Assembly: GCF_026167665.1 (NCBI RefSeq)
Contig: NZ_CP098740.1
Span: 1,302,001-1,366,000 of the forward strand
Length of the DNA: 64,000 nt
Direction of reading: 5' to 3'
Source of the DNA: Streptomyces drozdowiczii
GTDB lineage: Bacteria; Actinomycetota; Actinomycetes; Streptomycetales; Streptomycetaceae
Positions within the stretch are counted from its first letter, which is position 1, and every line of letters begins with the position of its first letter. Shown piece by piece: positions 47,498-55,806 of this stretch. The notes beneath the pieces were generated by a model that was not told the origin of the DNA, did no database searches, and saw only the letters and a list, made by a program, of their open reading frames with translations. Both the position numbers and the translations under genes were made by a program.

Positions 47498-48520
47498 GTG
47501 CCCCACGACCTGCACCACCGCGCCGTCGTCGCCGACGCCCACAACGACCTCCTCATGGCCGTCTCCGCGCGCCCGCCCAAGCGCTGGGGCCCCTACTTCC
47601 GCGAACGCTGGCTGCCTCAACTGCGCGACGGCGGCGTCGACATCCAGGTCCTGCCCGTGTTCATCGACGACCAGTACCGCCCCGAAGGCGCACTGCGGCA
47701 GACCCTCCGCATGATCGAGTGCGCCCACGTCCTCGCCGAAGCCAATGCCGACCAGGTCGCCCTGTGCCTGAACGGCACCGAGATCGACGCGGCCCTCGCC
47801 GAGGGGAAGATCGCGCTTGTCCTGGCCCTGGAGAGCGCCCCCGGCATCGACGCCTCCGTCGAGCTCTTCCCCACCCTCTTCCGGCTCGGCGTACGGATCG
47901 CCTCCATCGCCCACTGGGGGCGTACCCCGCTCGCCGACGGCAGCCGCGAGGACGCCACCGGCAGTCGACTGACCGGGCCCGGAATCGAGGCGCTGCGGGA
48001 GATGGAAAGCCTCGGCATGCTCTTCGACATCTCCCACTTGGGCGCCGGCGGCGTCGCCCATGTGCTGGAACTGGCCACCCGGCCGCTGATCGCCACCCAC
48101 TCGTGCGCCCGCGCCCTGCGCGACCACCACCGCAACCTCACCGACGAACAGATCCGGGGCGTGGCCGCCACCGGCGGCGTCATCTGCGTCAACTTCGTCC
48201 CGGACTTCCTCACCGACGACCAGGCGAAGGTGGGCACCGACCGGATCGTCGACCACATCGAGCACATCGTCTCCGTCGCGGGGATCGACCACGTCGGCCT
48301 CGGCTCGGACTTCGTCCGCGAGGTCATGCACGACGTCACCCCGCCCTGCTGCGAGAGCCTGGACGACGAGGACCCGATGTTCGACTTCCCGGGCCTCGAA
48401 GGCCCGGCCGGAATGCCGCTGGTGACCGAGGCGCTCGTGCGCAGAGGTCTGGCCGAGGCGGACATCCTGAAGATCCTCGGCGGGAACATGCGCCGGCTCA
48501 TGGCCGAGCACATGGGCTGA
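47498..48520 (+). CDS. M19-family (membrane/renal type) dipeptidase
   Basis: This is a 340-residue zinc peptidase with the amidohydrolase-type barrel of the M19 family. The first metal motif is His15-x-Asp17 (DAHNDLL); further ligands lie in LALESAPG, ISHLG and ATHSCARAL. M19 enzymes split dipeptides and characteristically accept a D-residue at the C-terminal position, which suits a D-amino-acid salvage cluster. There is no signal peptide, so it acts on imported dipeptides. The GTG start at 47498 has GAAAGGA upstream. It lies directly after the importer genes. Confidence 0.92.
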   Translation: MPHDLHHRAVVADAHNDLLMAVSARPPKRWGPYFRERWLPQLRDGGVDIQVLPVFIDDQYRPEGALRQTLRMIECAHVLAEANADQVALCLNGTEIDAALAEGKIALVLALESAPGIDASVELFPTLFRLGVRIASIAHWGRTPLADGSREDATGSRLTGPGIEALREMESLGMLFDISHLGAGGVAHVLELATRPLIATHSCARALRDHHRNLTDEQIRGVAATGGVICVNFVPDFLTDDQAKVGTDRIVDHIEHIVSVAGIDHVGLGSDFVREVMHDVTPPCCESLDDEDPMFDFPGLEGPAGMPLVTEALVRRGLAEADILKILGGNMRRLMAEHMG

Positions 48521-48556
48521 CCTGCGCTCCGCGCCGAGAACGGTGCCCGGTGGGGT

Positions 48557-48576
48557 GTTCGGACCACGGTACGAAC
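48557..48576. promoter_or_regulatory. 20-bp operator before the M20-GNAT-racemase operon
   Basis: GTTCGGACCACGGTACGAAC matches the regulator-gene operator (36298-36317) in 17 of 20 positions, with the right half identical. It lies 87 bases upstream of the M20 start in the only gap between the dipeptidase gene and this operon. Confidence 0.6.
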
Positions 48577-48662
48577 CGGACGCCCAGGTTGTCGCCACGG
48601 CACCAACCGGACCATGGACCGCCTGCCTAGCGTGGCGGTCATCCCAACCTGGAGGACCCACC

Positions 48663-49817
48663 GTGCCGGTTGACCAAGAACCGAATTCCCCCCGAGCGGA
48701 TGCCGTGCCCGCCCCCGGATTCGCACTCGGCGCCATGCTCGCCGACCTCGAAGAACTCGTGACCTGCGAGTCGTACTCCGCCGACCACGCCGCCGTCGCA
48801 CGCAGCGCCCGGGTGGTCGCCGACCAGGGCAGCCGGCTGCTCGGCGCCCACCCGCAGACGCTGGTCGTCAACGGTGTCACCCACGTCCAATGGACGTTCG
48901 GCACCCCGCGCGTCCTGCTCCTGGGCCACCACGACACCGTGTGGCCGATCGGCTCGCTCGCCACCCACCCGTGGTCGGTGGAGCAGGGCATCGCCCGTGG
49001 ACCAGGTGTCTTCGACATGAAGGCCGGCCTGGTCCAGATGTTCCACGCTCTGGCCTCCCTGCCCTCCCTCGACGGTGTCTGCGTCCTGGTGACCGGCGAC
49101 GAGGAGGTCGGCTCGGACACCTCCCGCGACCTCATCGAGGACCTGGCACGCCGGTGTGCCGCCACCCTCGTCCTTGAGCCCTCCGCCCCGGGCGGAGCGC
49201 TCAAGACCGGCCGCAAGGGCGTCTCCCTCTACGACCTCACCCTCCACGGCCGCGCCGCCCACTCCGGGCTCGAACCCGAGAAGGGCATCAACGCGGCCAC
49301 CGAACTGGCCCACCAGATCCTCGCCCTCAGCCGCATCGCCGACACGGTGACCACGCAGACCGGCCCCGGCACGACGGTGACCCCGACGCTCCTGTCGGCC
49401 GGCACCGCGAACAACACCGTGCCCGCCCGGGCCGACCTCAGCGTGGACGTACGCGTTCCGACAACGGCGGCCCAGGAAGCCGTCGACCAGCTGGTGCGAA
49501 CGCTGCGCACCGAACACCCCGACGCCCGCCTGCACATCTCGGGCGGCCCCAACCGCCCGCCGCTGGACCCGGACGCCTCCCACAAGCTCTTCGTCCTGGC
49601 CGACGGCATCGCCTCCCGAATCGGCAGCGGCCCCCTGCGCCAGGCAGCCGTCGGCGGCGCCTCCGACGGCAACTACACCGCCGGTGTCGGCTGCCCCACC
49701 CTCGACGGCCTCGGAGCCGTCGGCGACGGCGCCCACGCCGACCACGAACACGTCGTCACCGCCGCCATGCCGGATCGTGCCAGGCTCCTGGCCCACCTCG
49801 TCGGAGCGATGCAGTGA
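48663..49817 (+). CDS. M20-family metallopeptidase, candidate N-succinyl-L-amino acid desuccinylase
   Basis: This is a 384-residue zinc amidohydrolase. Metal-ligand motifs are intact: GHHDTVWP, the bridging Asp in GVFDMKAG and the Glu pair in GDEEVGS. The dimerisation lid domain runs from about 180 to 290 (KGVSLYDLTLHGRAAHSG). The family includes carboxypeptidases and N-acyl-amino acid deacylases. Its neighbours, a GNAT and an N-acylamino-acid racemase, are the partners of an L-specific desuccinylase in the known D-to-L conversion pathway, and that is the role inferred here. The GTG start has GGAGG upstream. The stop overlaps the GNAT start (GTGA). Confidence 0.88.
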   Translation: MPVDQEPNSPRADAVPAPGFALGAMLADLEELVTCESYSADHAAVARSARVVADQGSRLLGAHPQTLVVNGVTHVQWTFGTPRVLLLGHHDTVWPIGSLATHPWSVEQGIARGPGVFDMKAGLVQMFHALASLPSLDGVCVLVTGDEEVGSDTSRDLIEDLARRCAATLVLEPSAPGGALKTGRKGVSLYDLTLHGRAAHSGLEPEKGINAATELAHQILALSRIADTVTTQTGPGTTVTPTLLSAGTANNTVPARADLSVDVRVPTTAAQEAVDQLVRTLRTEHPDARLHISGGPNRPPLDPDASHKLFVLADGIASRIGSGPLRQAAVGGASDGNYTAGVGCPTLDGLGAVGDGAHADHEHVVTAAMPDRARLLAHLVGAMQ

Positions 49818-50572
49818 GCGCACTCGACCTGAGAGAGCTCCACACCATGGAGGACCTCGACACCGTCAGCCGTCTCTACGCCGGCATCTGGGGCACGGAC
49901 GCCGGCAGCCCGCCCGTCTCCGCCGAAGTCATGCGCGCCCTGTCCCACGCGGGCAACTACATCACCGGCGCCTACGAGGACGGCCGCCTGGTGGGTGCCT
50001 CGGTCGCCTTCTACGGCGAACCCATCGGCACGACCCTGCACTCCCACATCACCGGCACCGCCATGGGGCGCGGCGTCGGCCTCGCGCTCAAGCTGCACCA
50101 GCGCGAGTGGGCCCTCGCCCGCGGAATCAAGCGCATCACCTGGACCTACGATCCGCTGATCCGCCGCAACGCCTACTTCAACCTCGTCAAGCTCGGCGCC
50201 CGCCCCGAGGAGTACCTCCAGTCCTTCTACGGCGCCATGGACGACGCCATCAACGGCGGTGACGAGTCCGACCGCGTCCTGACCGCCTGGGACCTGACGG
50301 CACCCGCGGGACCGTACAGCCCGGACCTGCCCGCCGATGTCGCACGGGCGGTCACCAACGACGACGGCCGCCCCGTGATCGGCCCCACCGACGCCGCCAC
50401 CGTCCTCATCGACCTTCCCGACGACATCGAATCCCTGCGTCGCACCGCTCCGAGCGCCGCCCACGACTGGCGGTTGGCCGTACGGCACGCCCTGGCCGGC
50501 CTGCTGGCCGACGGCGCCCGTGTCACCGGATTCCACGACCGCCGCAGTTACGTCCTCCACCGCATGAGCTGA
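49814..50572 (+). CDS. GNAT acyltransferase, candidate D-amino acid N-succinyltransferase
   Basis: This is a 252-residue protein of the large GNAT type that I associate with COG3375. The acyl-CoA site lies around TAMGRGVGLALKLHQREWAL (Gly-rich loop between strand 4 and helix 3). A further stretch, WTYDPLIRRNAYFNLVKLGA, is typical of this subfamily. In Geobacillus a homologue next to N-succinylamino-acid racemase succinylates D-amino acids with succinyl-CoA. The same gene neighbours are found here, so the same role is inferred. It is translationally coupled to the M20 gene and lies 25 bases before the racemase gene. Confidence 0.85.
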   Translation: MSALDLRELHTMEDLDTVSRLYAGIWGTDAGSPPVSAEVMRALSHAGNYITGAYEDGRLVGASVAFYGEPIGTTLHSHITGTAMGRGVGLALKLHQREWALARGIKRITWTYDPLIRRNAYFNLVKLGARPEEYLQSFYGAMDDAINGGDESDRVLTAWDLTAPAGPYSPDLPADVARAVTNDDGRPVIGPTDAATVLIDLPDDIESLRRTAPSAAHDWRLAVRHALAGLLADGARVTGFHDRRSYVLHRMS

Positions 50573-50597
50573 CCACCCCACCAGGAGCCACCCGCAC

Positions 50598-51710
50598 ATG
50601 AAGACCACGATCTCCGGCGTCGAACTGCGCCGCATCGCCATGCCCCTCGTCGCTCCCTTCCGTACCTCCTTCGGGATCGAGACCAGCCGAGACGTCCTGC
50701 TCGTCCGCGTCGTCACCTCCGACGGAACCGAAGGCTGGGCCGAGTGCGCGGCCATGTCCGAGCCCCGCTATTGCCCGGAGTACGTCGACGGAGCCCAGGA
50801 CGTCCTGCGCCGCCACCTCGTACCCGCCCTGCCCCGGAACCGGGTGGACGCGACAGCCGTCGGCCGGGCGCTCGCACCCTTCACCGGCCACCACATGGCC
50901 AAGTCGGTCCTGGAGACCGCTGTCCTCGACGCCCAGCTCCGGCTCACCGGCGAGTCCTTCGCCTCCCACCTCGGCGCGGCACGCGAGCGCGTTACCTGCG
51001 GTGTCTCCGTCGGCATCATGAACTCGATACCCGAGCTCTTGGACGCCGTCGACGGCTACGTCGCCGAGGGCTACGTACGCATCAAGCTGAAGATCGAACC
51101 CGGCTGGGACGTCGAACCCGTCCGCGCCGTCCGCGAGCGCTTCGGCGACGACCTCCTCCTCCAGGTCGACGCCAACGCCGCCTACACCCTCGTCGACGCC
51201 CAGCAACTCGCCAAGCTGGACGACTTCGGCCTCCTCCTCGTCGAACAGCCCTTGGCCAACGACGACATGGTCCAGCATGCCCAGCTCGCCAAGCTGCTGC
51301 GCACCCCGATCTGTCTGGACGAGTCCATCGAGTCCGCCGCCCACGCCGCGGCGGCCATCACCCTCGGCGCCTGCTCGATCATCAACATCAAGCCGGCCCG
51401 AGTCGGCGGCTACCTCGAAGCCCGCCGCATCCACGACCTCGCCCGCGCCCACGGTGTCCCCGTCTGGTGCGGCGGCATGCTGGAGACCGGCATCGGCCGC
51501 GCCGCCAACGTCGCTCTCGCCGCCCTCCCGGGCTTCACCCTCCCCGGCGACACCTCCGGCTCCCACCGCTACTTCGCCACGGATATCACCGACCCCTTCG
51601 TCCTCGCCGACGGCCACCTCGACGTCCCGACCGGCCCGGGCCTCGGCATCGAACCCCTCACGGACGTCCTCAAGGAGGTCACCACCTCCACGGAATGGAT
51701 CGAGCTCTAG
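50598..51710 (+). CDS. N-acylamino-acid (N-succinylamino-acid) racemase, enolase superfamily
   Basis: This is a 370-residue member of the OSBS/NSAR branch of the enolase superfamily. Catalytic Lys163-x-Lys165 lie in RIKLKIEPGWDVEPV, metal ligands are Asp191 (QVDANAAY), Glu216 (VEQPL) and Asp241 (LDES), and the opposite base is Lys265 (INIKPARVGG). KIEPGWDVEPV is strongly characteristic of this branch rather than of Ala-Glu epimerases. It may racemise N-succinyl-amino acids or make o-succinylbenzoate; the absence of menaquinone genes and the presence of GNAT and M20 partners favour racemase. The ATG at 50598 has AGGAG upstream. Confidence 0.92.
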   Translation: MKTTISGVELRRIAMPLVAPFRTSFGIETSRDVLLVRVVTSDGTEGWAECAAMSEPRYCPEYVDGAQDVLRRHLVPALPRNRVDATAVGRALAPFTGHHMAKSVLETAVLDAQLRLTGESFASHLGAARERVTCGVSVGIMNSIPELLDAVDGYVAEGYVRIKLKIEPGWDVEPVRAVRERFGDDLLLQVDANAAYTLVDAQQLAKLDDFGLLLVEQPLANDDMVQHAQLAKLLRTPICLDESIESAAHAAAAITLGACSIINIKPARVGGYLEARRIHDLARAHGVPVWCGGMLETGIGRAANVALAALPGFTLPGDTSGSHRYFATDITDPFVLADGHLDVPTGPGLGIEPLTDVLKEVTTSTEWIEL

Positions 51711-51806
51711 CCCTGCGTCAGGCCGACCTCGCCGACAGCTCCCTGGGCGGGTCGCGCCGCGTCCCGCCGGGTCCTGTCCAGGCCGCCCCGGCCGGGAGGT
51801 CGGCGA

Positions 51807-52334
51807 TCAGGGCCGGTGCTGTTCCAGGGCGGCGCGCGACGCGCCGGTGGCCTTCGCGCGTTCGCGGGCCGCCTGCTCGGGGTGGCGGCGGCGCCAGTAG
51901 GGGTTGTCGTGGGAGAGCTTGCTGGACACCCGGCCGTACATCCCGAACGTGGCGATGACCAGGCCCATGACGAAGCTGAAGATCACGTTGCTCATACCGA
52001 AGTCGAGGATGTTGGCGGAACGGTCCAGCACGAAGATGTGCGCGAAGCCGCTGAGGACGAAGAGCGCGCCGACCGTCATGTTGAGGACGGAGGCGAAGTT
52101 GCCGCCGATCACCGCTCCGGCGAGCAGCGCGAGGCCGACGACCGTGGAGATGACGCTGAGGGCGATGTTGGTGCTCATGCCCGCGATCGTGTCGCCGGCC
52201 GTGTCGAGGGGGCTCAGCGCGTCGGCGAAGCCGAGTCCCGCGAACGCCAGCAGGATGAGGCCGCAGAGGCCCGCGCCGTAGCGGTAGACGGTGGCCAGAT
52301 GGTGGTCGAGCGGGAGTTCGTCCTTGAGGTTCAT
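51807..52334 (-). CDS. DUF4383 membrane protein
   Basis: This is a 175-residue protein with four membrane segments: GAGLCGLILLAFAGLGFADA, a second from ALSVISTVVGLALLAGAV, a third from MTVGALFVLSGFAHIF and a fourth from NVIFSFVMGLVIATFGMY. A basic cytoplasmic tail (YWRRRHPEQAARERAKATG) follows. This is the DUF4383 family, common in actinobacteria and of unknown function. The ATG at 52334 starts the homology; the ribosome binding site is weak. It is divergent from the photolyase gene. The 96-base gap to the convergent racemase gene has a 9-bp long-range inverted repeat (51722-51730 and 51796-51804) that may be a terminator. Confidence 0.88.
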   Translation of the reverse strand: MNLKDELPLDHHLATVYRYGAGLCGLILLAFAGLGFADALSPLDTAGDTIAGMSTNIALSVISTVVGLALLAGAVIGGNFASVLNMTVGALFVLSGFAHIFVLDRSANILDFGMSNVIFSFVMGLVIATFGMYGRVSSKLSHDNPYWRRRHPEQAARERAKATGASRAALEQHRP

Positions 52335-52499
52335 GACAGTGATTCGGCCCGCCCGCCCGCTTTGGATGCATACGGGATGATCCGGGGCGCGACGAGCGCG
52401 GTGGCGCCGGGGGCGCCATGATCGGTCGGTAGGGGACGGGCCCCCGCTCGGGCCGGTCCGCCCCGGCCCGCCCGCTGTCGCGACGGAGGAGACACCGCT

Positions 52500-54002
52500 G
52501 TGCACTGGCTCTTCGGCGACCAGCTCGGCCCGCACTTCCTCACCCCTGACGGGGACGGGGACGGGCCCGGCCGCGACACGCCCCTGCTGATGATCGAGGC
52601 CCGTTCGGTGTTCCGGCGGCGCCGGTTCCACCGGGCCAAGGCCCACCTCGTCCTGTCCGCGATGCGCCACCGCGCGGCCGAACTCGGCGACCGGGTCACC
52701 TATGTGCGTGCCGACACCTACCGCGAGGGCCTGGACCGGGCCGCGCGGGGGCGGGCCGTCGGCGTCCATCACCCCACCTCGCACGCCGCTCTCCGCCTGG
52801 TGCGGGACCTGCCGGGGGTGACGGTGGGCCCGGCCCGGGGGTTTCTCGTACCGATGGCCGAGTTCACCGCATGGGCGGACGGCCACGGCGGGAAGAAGCT
52901 GCGGCAGGAGGACTTCTACCGCTGGGTCCGCCGCGGCCACGACCTCCTGATGGACGGCGACCGGCCGGCCGGGGACCGCTGGAACCTGGACCACGACAAC
53001 CGGGAGGCCCCGCCCCGCGACACCCCCGCCCTCGATGTCGGCCGGCCGTACCGGCCGCGCGAGGACGACATCGACGCGGAGGTCCGCCGCGACCTCGACC
53101 GCTGGGAACGCGACGGGGACGTCTCCTTCGTCGGCCGGGACGGGCCCCGCCTCTTCCCCGCGACCCGGGCGGAGGCGCTGCGGGCCCTGCGGCGCTTCGT
53201 GGAGCACCGGCTCGCCCTGTTCGGCCCGTACGAGGACGCGATGCTGGCCGCCGACCCGGTCATGAGCCACAGCCTGCTCTCCTCCTCGCTCAACCTCGGC
53301 CTGCTCGATCCCGCCGAGTGCGTCGAGGCGGCGGAGCAGGCGTGGCGCGCGGGGCGGGCGCCGCTCAACAGCGTGGAGGGCTTCGTACGCCAGATCGCCG
53401 GCTGGCGCGAGTACGTCTGGCAGCTCTACTGGTACTTCGGCGAGGGCTACCGGCGCTCCAACGAGCTGCGGCACACCGCGCCCCTGCCCGACTGGTGGGA
53501 CGAGCTGGACGCGGACGCGGTCCGGGCCAACTGCCTGCGTACGGTCCTTGCGCAGGTACGGGACACGGGGTGGACGCACCACATCCCCCGGCTGATGGTC
53601 CTCGGCAGCCACGCGCTCCAGCGCGGCTGGGACCCCGCCGCCGTCACGGACTGGTTCCACCGCTGCTTCGTGGACGGCTACGACTGGGTGATGCTCCCCA
53701 ACGTCGTCGGCATGTCCCAGTACGCCGACGGCGGGCGCATGACGACCAAGCCGTACACGTCGGGCGGCGCCTACATCAACCGGATGAGCGATCTGTGCGG
53801 CCCCTGCGCCTACCGGCCGGGCGACCGCACCGGTGAGCACGCGTGCCCGTACACCGCGGGCTACTGGGCCTTCCTCGACCGGCATCGGAAGCGGCTGGCC
53901 GGCAACCAGCGCGTCGCCCGGCCGGTCCGGCAGCTGGACCGGCTCGCCGACCTCGCGGACGTCCGCGAACAGGAGCGCGCCCGGGGCGACGCACCGCCGT
54001 AG
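52500..54002 (+). CDS. FeS-type cryptochrome/photolyase-related protein (PhrB/CryPro class)
   Basis: This is a 500-residue flavoprotein of the deoxyribodipyrimidine photolyase-related family, whose members repair (6-4) photoproducts using light and carry a 4Fe-4S cluster. The N-terminal Rossmann-like domain starts HWLFGDQLGPHFL. The FAD domain has VEGFVRQIAGWREYVWQLYW, HHIPRLMVLGSHAL and PNVVGMSQYADGGRMTTKPY. Cluster cysteines are visible in LCGPCAYRPG and EHACPY. The GTG start has a GGAGGAG site upstream. It ends four bases from the convergent LitR-like gene, so the two may be co-regulated by light. Signalling instead of repair remains possible. Confidence 0.92.
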   Translation: MHWLFGDQLGPHFLTPDGDGDGPGRDTPLLMIEARSVFRRRRFHRAKAHLVLSAMRHRAAELGDRVTYVRADTYREGLDRAARGRAVGVHHPTSHAALRLVRDLPGVTVGPARGFLVPMAEFTAWADGHGGKKLRQEDFYRWVRRGHDLLMDGDRPAGDRWNLDHDNREAPPRDTPALDVGRPYRPREDDIDAEVRRDLDRWERDGDVSFVGRDGPRLFPATRAEALRALRRFVEHRLALFGPYEDAMLAADPVMSHSLLSSSLNLGLLDPAECVEAAEQAWRAGRAPLNSVEGFVRQIAGWREYVWQLYWYFGEGYRRSNELRHTAPLPDWWDELDADAVRANCLRTVLAQVRDTGWTHHIPRLMVLGSHALQRGWDPAAVTDWFHRCFVDGYDWVMLPNVVGMSQYADGGRMTTKPYTSGGAYINRMSDLCGPCAYRPGDRTGEHACPYTAGYWAFLDRHRKRLAGNQRVARPVRQLDRLADLADVREQERARGDAPP

Positions 54003-54006
54003 CGCG

Positions 54007-55005
54007 TCACGGGGCGTCCGGCGCCAGCGCGGCGACCGCCTCGGCCAGCCCCGGCGGCCGCGCGAGACCGGCCACCGCCTGCCCCGCCCAGCCCGGGCCC
54101 AGGGTCAGGACGGCCGGACCGCGGCGGGCGCCGCGCACCCCCCACTCCATGGCGGCCACGTGCTGGGCCAGCGGCCGGCTGGCGGTGGCGCGGGACTGGG
54201 CCCACAGGGCGACGGCGGCGGGCCCGGTCCTGCGCACCGCCGCGAGCAGCGGATCGACGGGCAGGGCGCCGCCGAACATGCGCACCGGGACGCCCCGCTC
54301 CGTCAGCGCGGCGGACAGCACCTCCAGCGGCAGTGTGTGGGTCTCCCCCGGTGTGCAGGCGAGCACGACGGTGGACCCGGGCCGGTCCGGGACGGTCCGG
54401 GGCGCGGCCTGCCGCAGCGCGCCGGAGACGTGCCAGGACAGGAAGTGCTCGACCTCGATGTACTTCTCGCCCGAGGTCTCCCACTTGCGGCCCACGGCCT
54501 GGAGCGTCGGCACGAACACCTCGGTCCAGGCGGCCACCAGTCCGTGTTCGGCGATCGCGGCGGTCAGCAGGTCGTCCAGGGCCGCCGCGTCCAGCCGCAG
54601 GGCGGCCCGGGCTACTCCCCGGCACTCCTGCCGTACGTCTCCGAGCCGCAGGCCGCTCCCCGCCCGGCTGCGGTGCCCGGCCGGGGCGGGTCCGGGGCGG
54701 TCAGCGCGTACGGAGTCCGCCTCCGGCGGCCCGGCGCCGCGCGCGAGGCGGGCCGCCTCGGCCGGGGGCAGCCCGGTCGCGGTCAGGGCGCACATCCGCT
54801 CCAGCTTCGCCACGTCCGCCGGCGCCCAGCGCCGGTGCCGGCCGCCCGTGTGCGCCTCCGGGCCGAGTCCGTACCGGCGGTCCCAGGTGCGGACCGTGGT
54901 GGGGGCGACCCCGAGGCGCCGGGCCACGTCGCCGGTGGTCAGCCCTCCGGCCCGGAGCCCGCCGGAGCCGCCCCGTTCCTCACCGCTTCGTCCGCGTGTG
55001 CTCAC
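54007..55005 (-). CDS. litR: LitR/CarH-like B12-dependent MerR-family regulator
   Basis: This is a light-responsive repressor candidate, 332 residues. The MerR helix-turn-helix covers about 18-85 (LTTGDVARRLGVAPTTVRTWDRRYGLGP). A four-helix cobalamin-lid domain contains Trp and Glu-His (GRKWETSGEKYIEVEHFLSW), matching the CarH pattern with one extra residue. The Rossmann B12-binding domain has GETHTLPLEVLSAAL, with the His expected to coordinate cobalt. In the dark such proteins with adenosylcobalamin bind operators; light breaks the complex. It is divergent from an ECF sigma gene across a four-half-site operator. The start is the GTG at 55005; an upstream ATG (55026) would overlap the operator. 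Confidence 0.87.
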   Translation of the reverse strand: MSTRGRSGEERGGSGGLRAGGLTTGDVARRLGVAPTTVRTWDRRYGLGPEAHTGGRHRRWAPADVAKLERMCALTATGLPPAEAARLARGAGPPEADSVRADRPGPAPAGHRSRAGSGLRLGDVRQECRGVARAALRLDAAALDDLLTAAIAEHGLVAAWTEVFVPTLQAVGRKWETSGEKYIEVEHFLSWHVSGALRQAAPRTVPDRPGSTVVLACTPGETHTLPLEVLSAALTERGVPVRMFGGALPVDPLLAAVRRTGPAAVALWAQSRATASRPLAQHVAAMEWGVRGARRGPAVLTLGPGWAGQAVAGLARPPGLAEAVAALAPDAP

Positions 55006-55019
55006 CTTTCCCACGGTAC

Positions 55020-55060
55020 GACGCATGAACGACGCATGTTGCCTGCGTCGTTTGTGCGTC
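55020..55060. promoter_or_regulatory. large LitR/CarH-type operator between litR and the ECF sigma gene
   Basis: Two 17-bp arms (55020-55036 and 55044-55060) form an inverted repeat with two mismatches around a seven-base centre. Each arm itself contains two GACGCA half-sites, giving four half-sites with the order direct-direct-inverted-inverted. Such multi-repeat operators suit tetrameric B12-dependent MerR regulators. It lies in the 86-base gap that must contain both divergent promoters. Confidence 0.65.
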
Positions 55061-55091
55061 CAACACTGGAGGCCAGGCAGGAGGCACGGCC

Positions 55092-55703
55092 ATGGACACC
55101 TACGCACGACCCGCCACCACCGTCGTCCCGCCCGTGCGGGAGACGCGGTACGAGGAGGATCTGGCCGACGGTCTCCTGCGCGCCGACGAGGAGACGTTCG
55201 CGGCCATCTACCGGCGCTGGGGCTCGCTGGTGCACACCATGGCGACCCGGTCCCTCGGTGACACGCACGAGGCGGAGGACGTCACCCAGCAGGTGTTCAT
55301 CGGCGTCTGGCGCGGGCGGCACGGCTTCCGGCCCGAGCGCGGCACCCTCGGCGCCTGGCTGGTGGGCATCACCCGCCGCAAGATCGTGGACGCGCTGGCC
55401 GCCCGGGGCCGGCGGCTGGCCCTGGTCGAGTCGGCCGCCCGGGACGCCGCACCCGCCCGGCCCGACCGGCAGGCACCGGAGGAGGTGCTCGACCGGGTCC
55501 TGCTCGTCGAGGCCCTGTCCCGGCTGCCGCAGGCTCAGCGCGAGGTGCTGTGCATGGCGTTCTACGAGGACCTGACACAGGCCCAGATCGCGGAGCGCAC
55601 CGGGGTGCCCCTGGGCACGGTCAAGAGCCACACACGCCGCGGCCTGCACCGGTTGCGCACGGTGGTGGTCGACCTGGGCGGCGCGCACCACCCGGGCGGC
55701 TGA
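55092..55703 (+). CDS. ECF-family RNA polymerase sigma factor
   Basis: This is a 203-residue extracytoplasmic-function sigma factor. Region 2 lies at about 30-100 (YRRWGSLVHTMATRSLGDTHEAEDVTQQVFIGVW in outline, with the 2.4 helix GAWLVGITRRKIVD). Region 4 lies at about 135-190 (LSRLPQAQREVLCMAFYEDLTQAQIAERTG, LGTVKSHTRRGLHRL). It would direct transcription of a light- or stress-induced set. The ATG at 55092 has AGGAGG eight bases upstream. No anti-sigma gene is adjacent; control by the divergent LitR-like repressor could replace it, as for LitS in S. coelicolor. It may also drive the DUF4397 gene that follows. Confidence 0.92.
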   Translation: MDTYARPATTVVPPVRETRYEEDLADGLLRADEETFAAIYRRWGSLVHTMATRSLGDTHEAEDVTQQVFIGVWRGRHGFRPERGTLGAWLVGITRRKIVDALAARGRRLALVESAARDAAPARPDRQAPEEVLDRVLLVEALSRLPQAQREVLCMAFYEDLTQAQIAERTGVPLGTVKSHTRRGLHRLRTVVVDLGGAHHPGG

Positions 55704-55806
55704 GCGGGCCGGGAAGGCGCGGCCCGGGTGCATCCGCCGCACCGCCGCACCGCGAAGCAGGAGTGAGAGACCAGCACATCCGGACTCCCCCGAAGGGATG
55801 ATCCCC

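Noticed and set aside
51722..51804. Long-range 9-bp inverted repeat between the racemase and DUF4383 genes
   Set aside because: The loop is about 65 bases, so it is a weak terminator candidate and is only noted in the DUF4383 entry.
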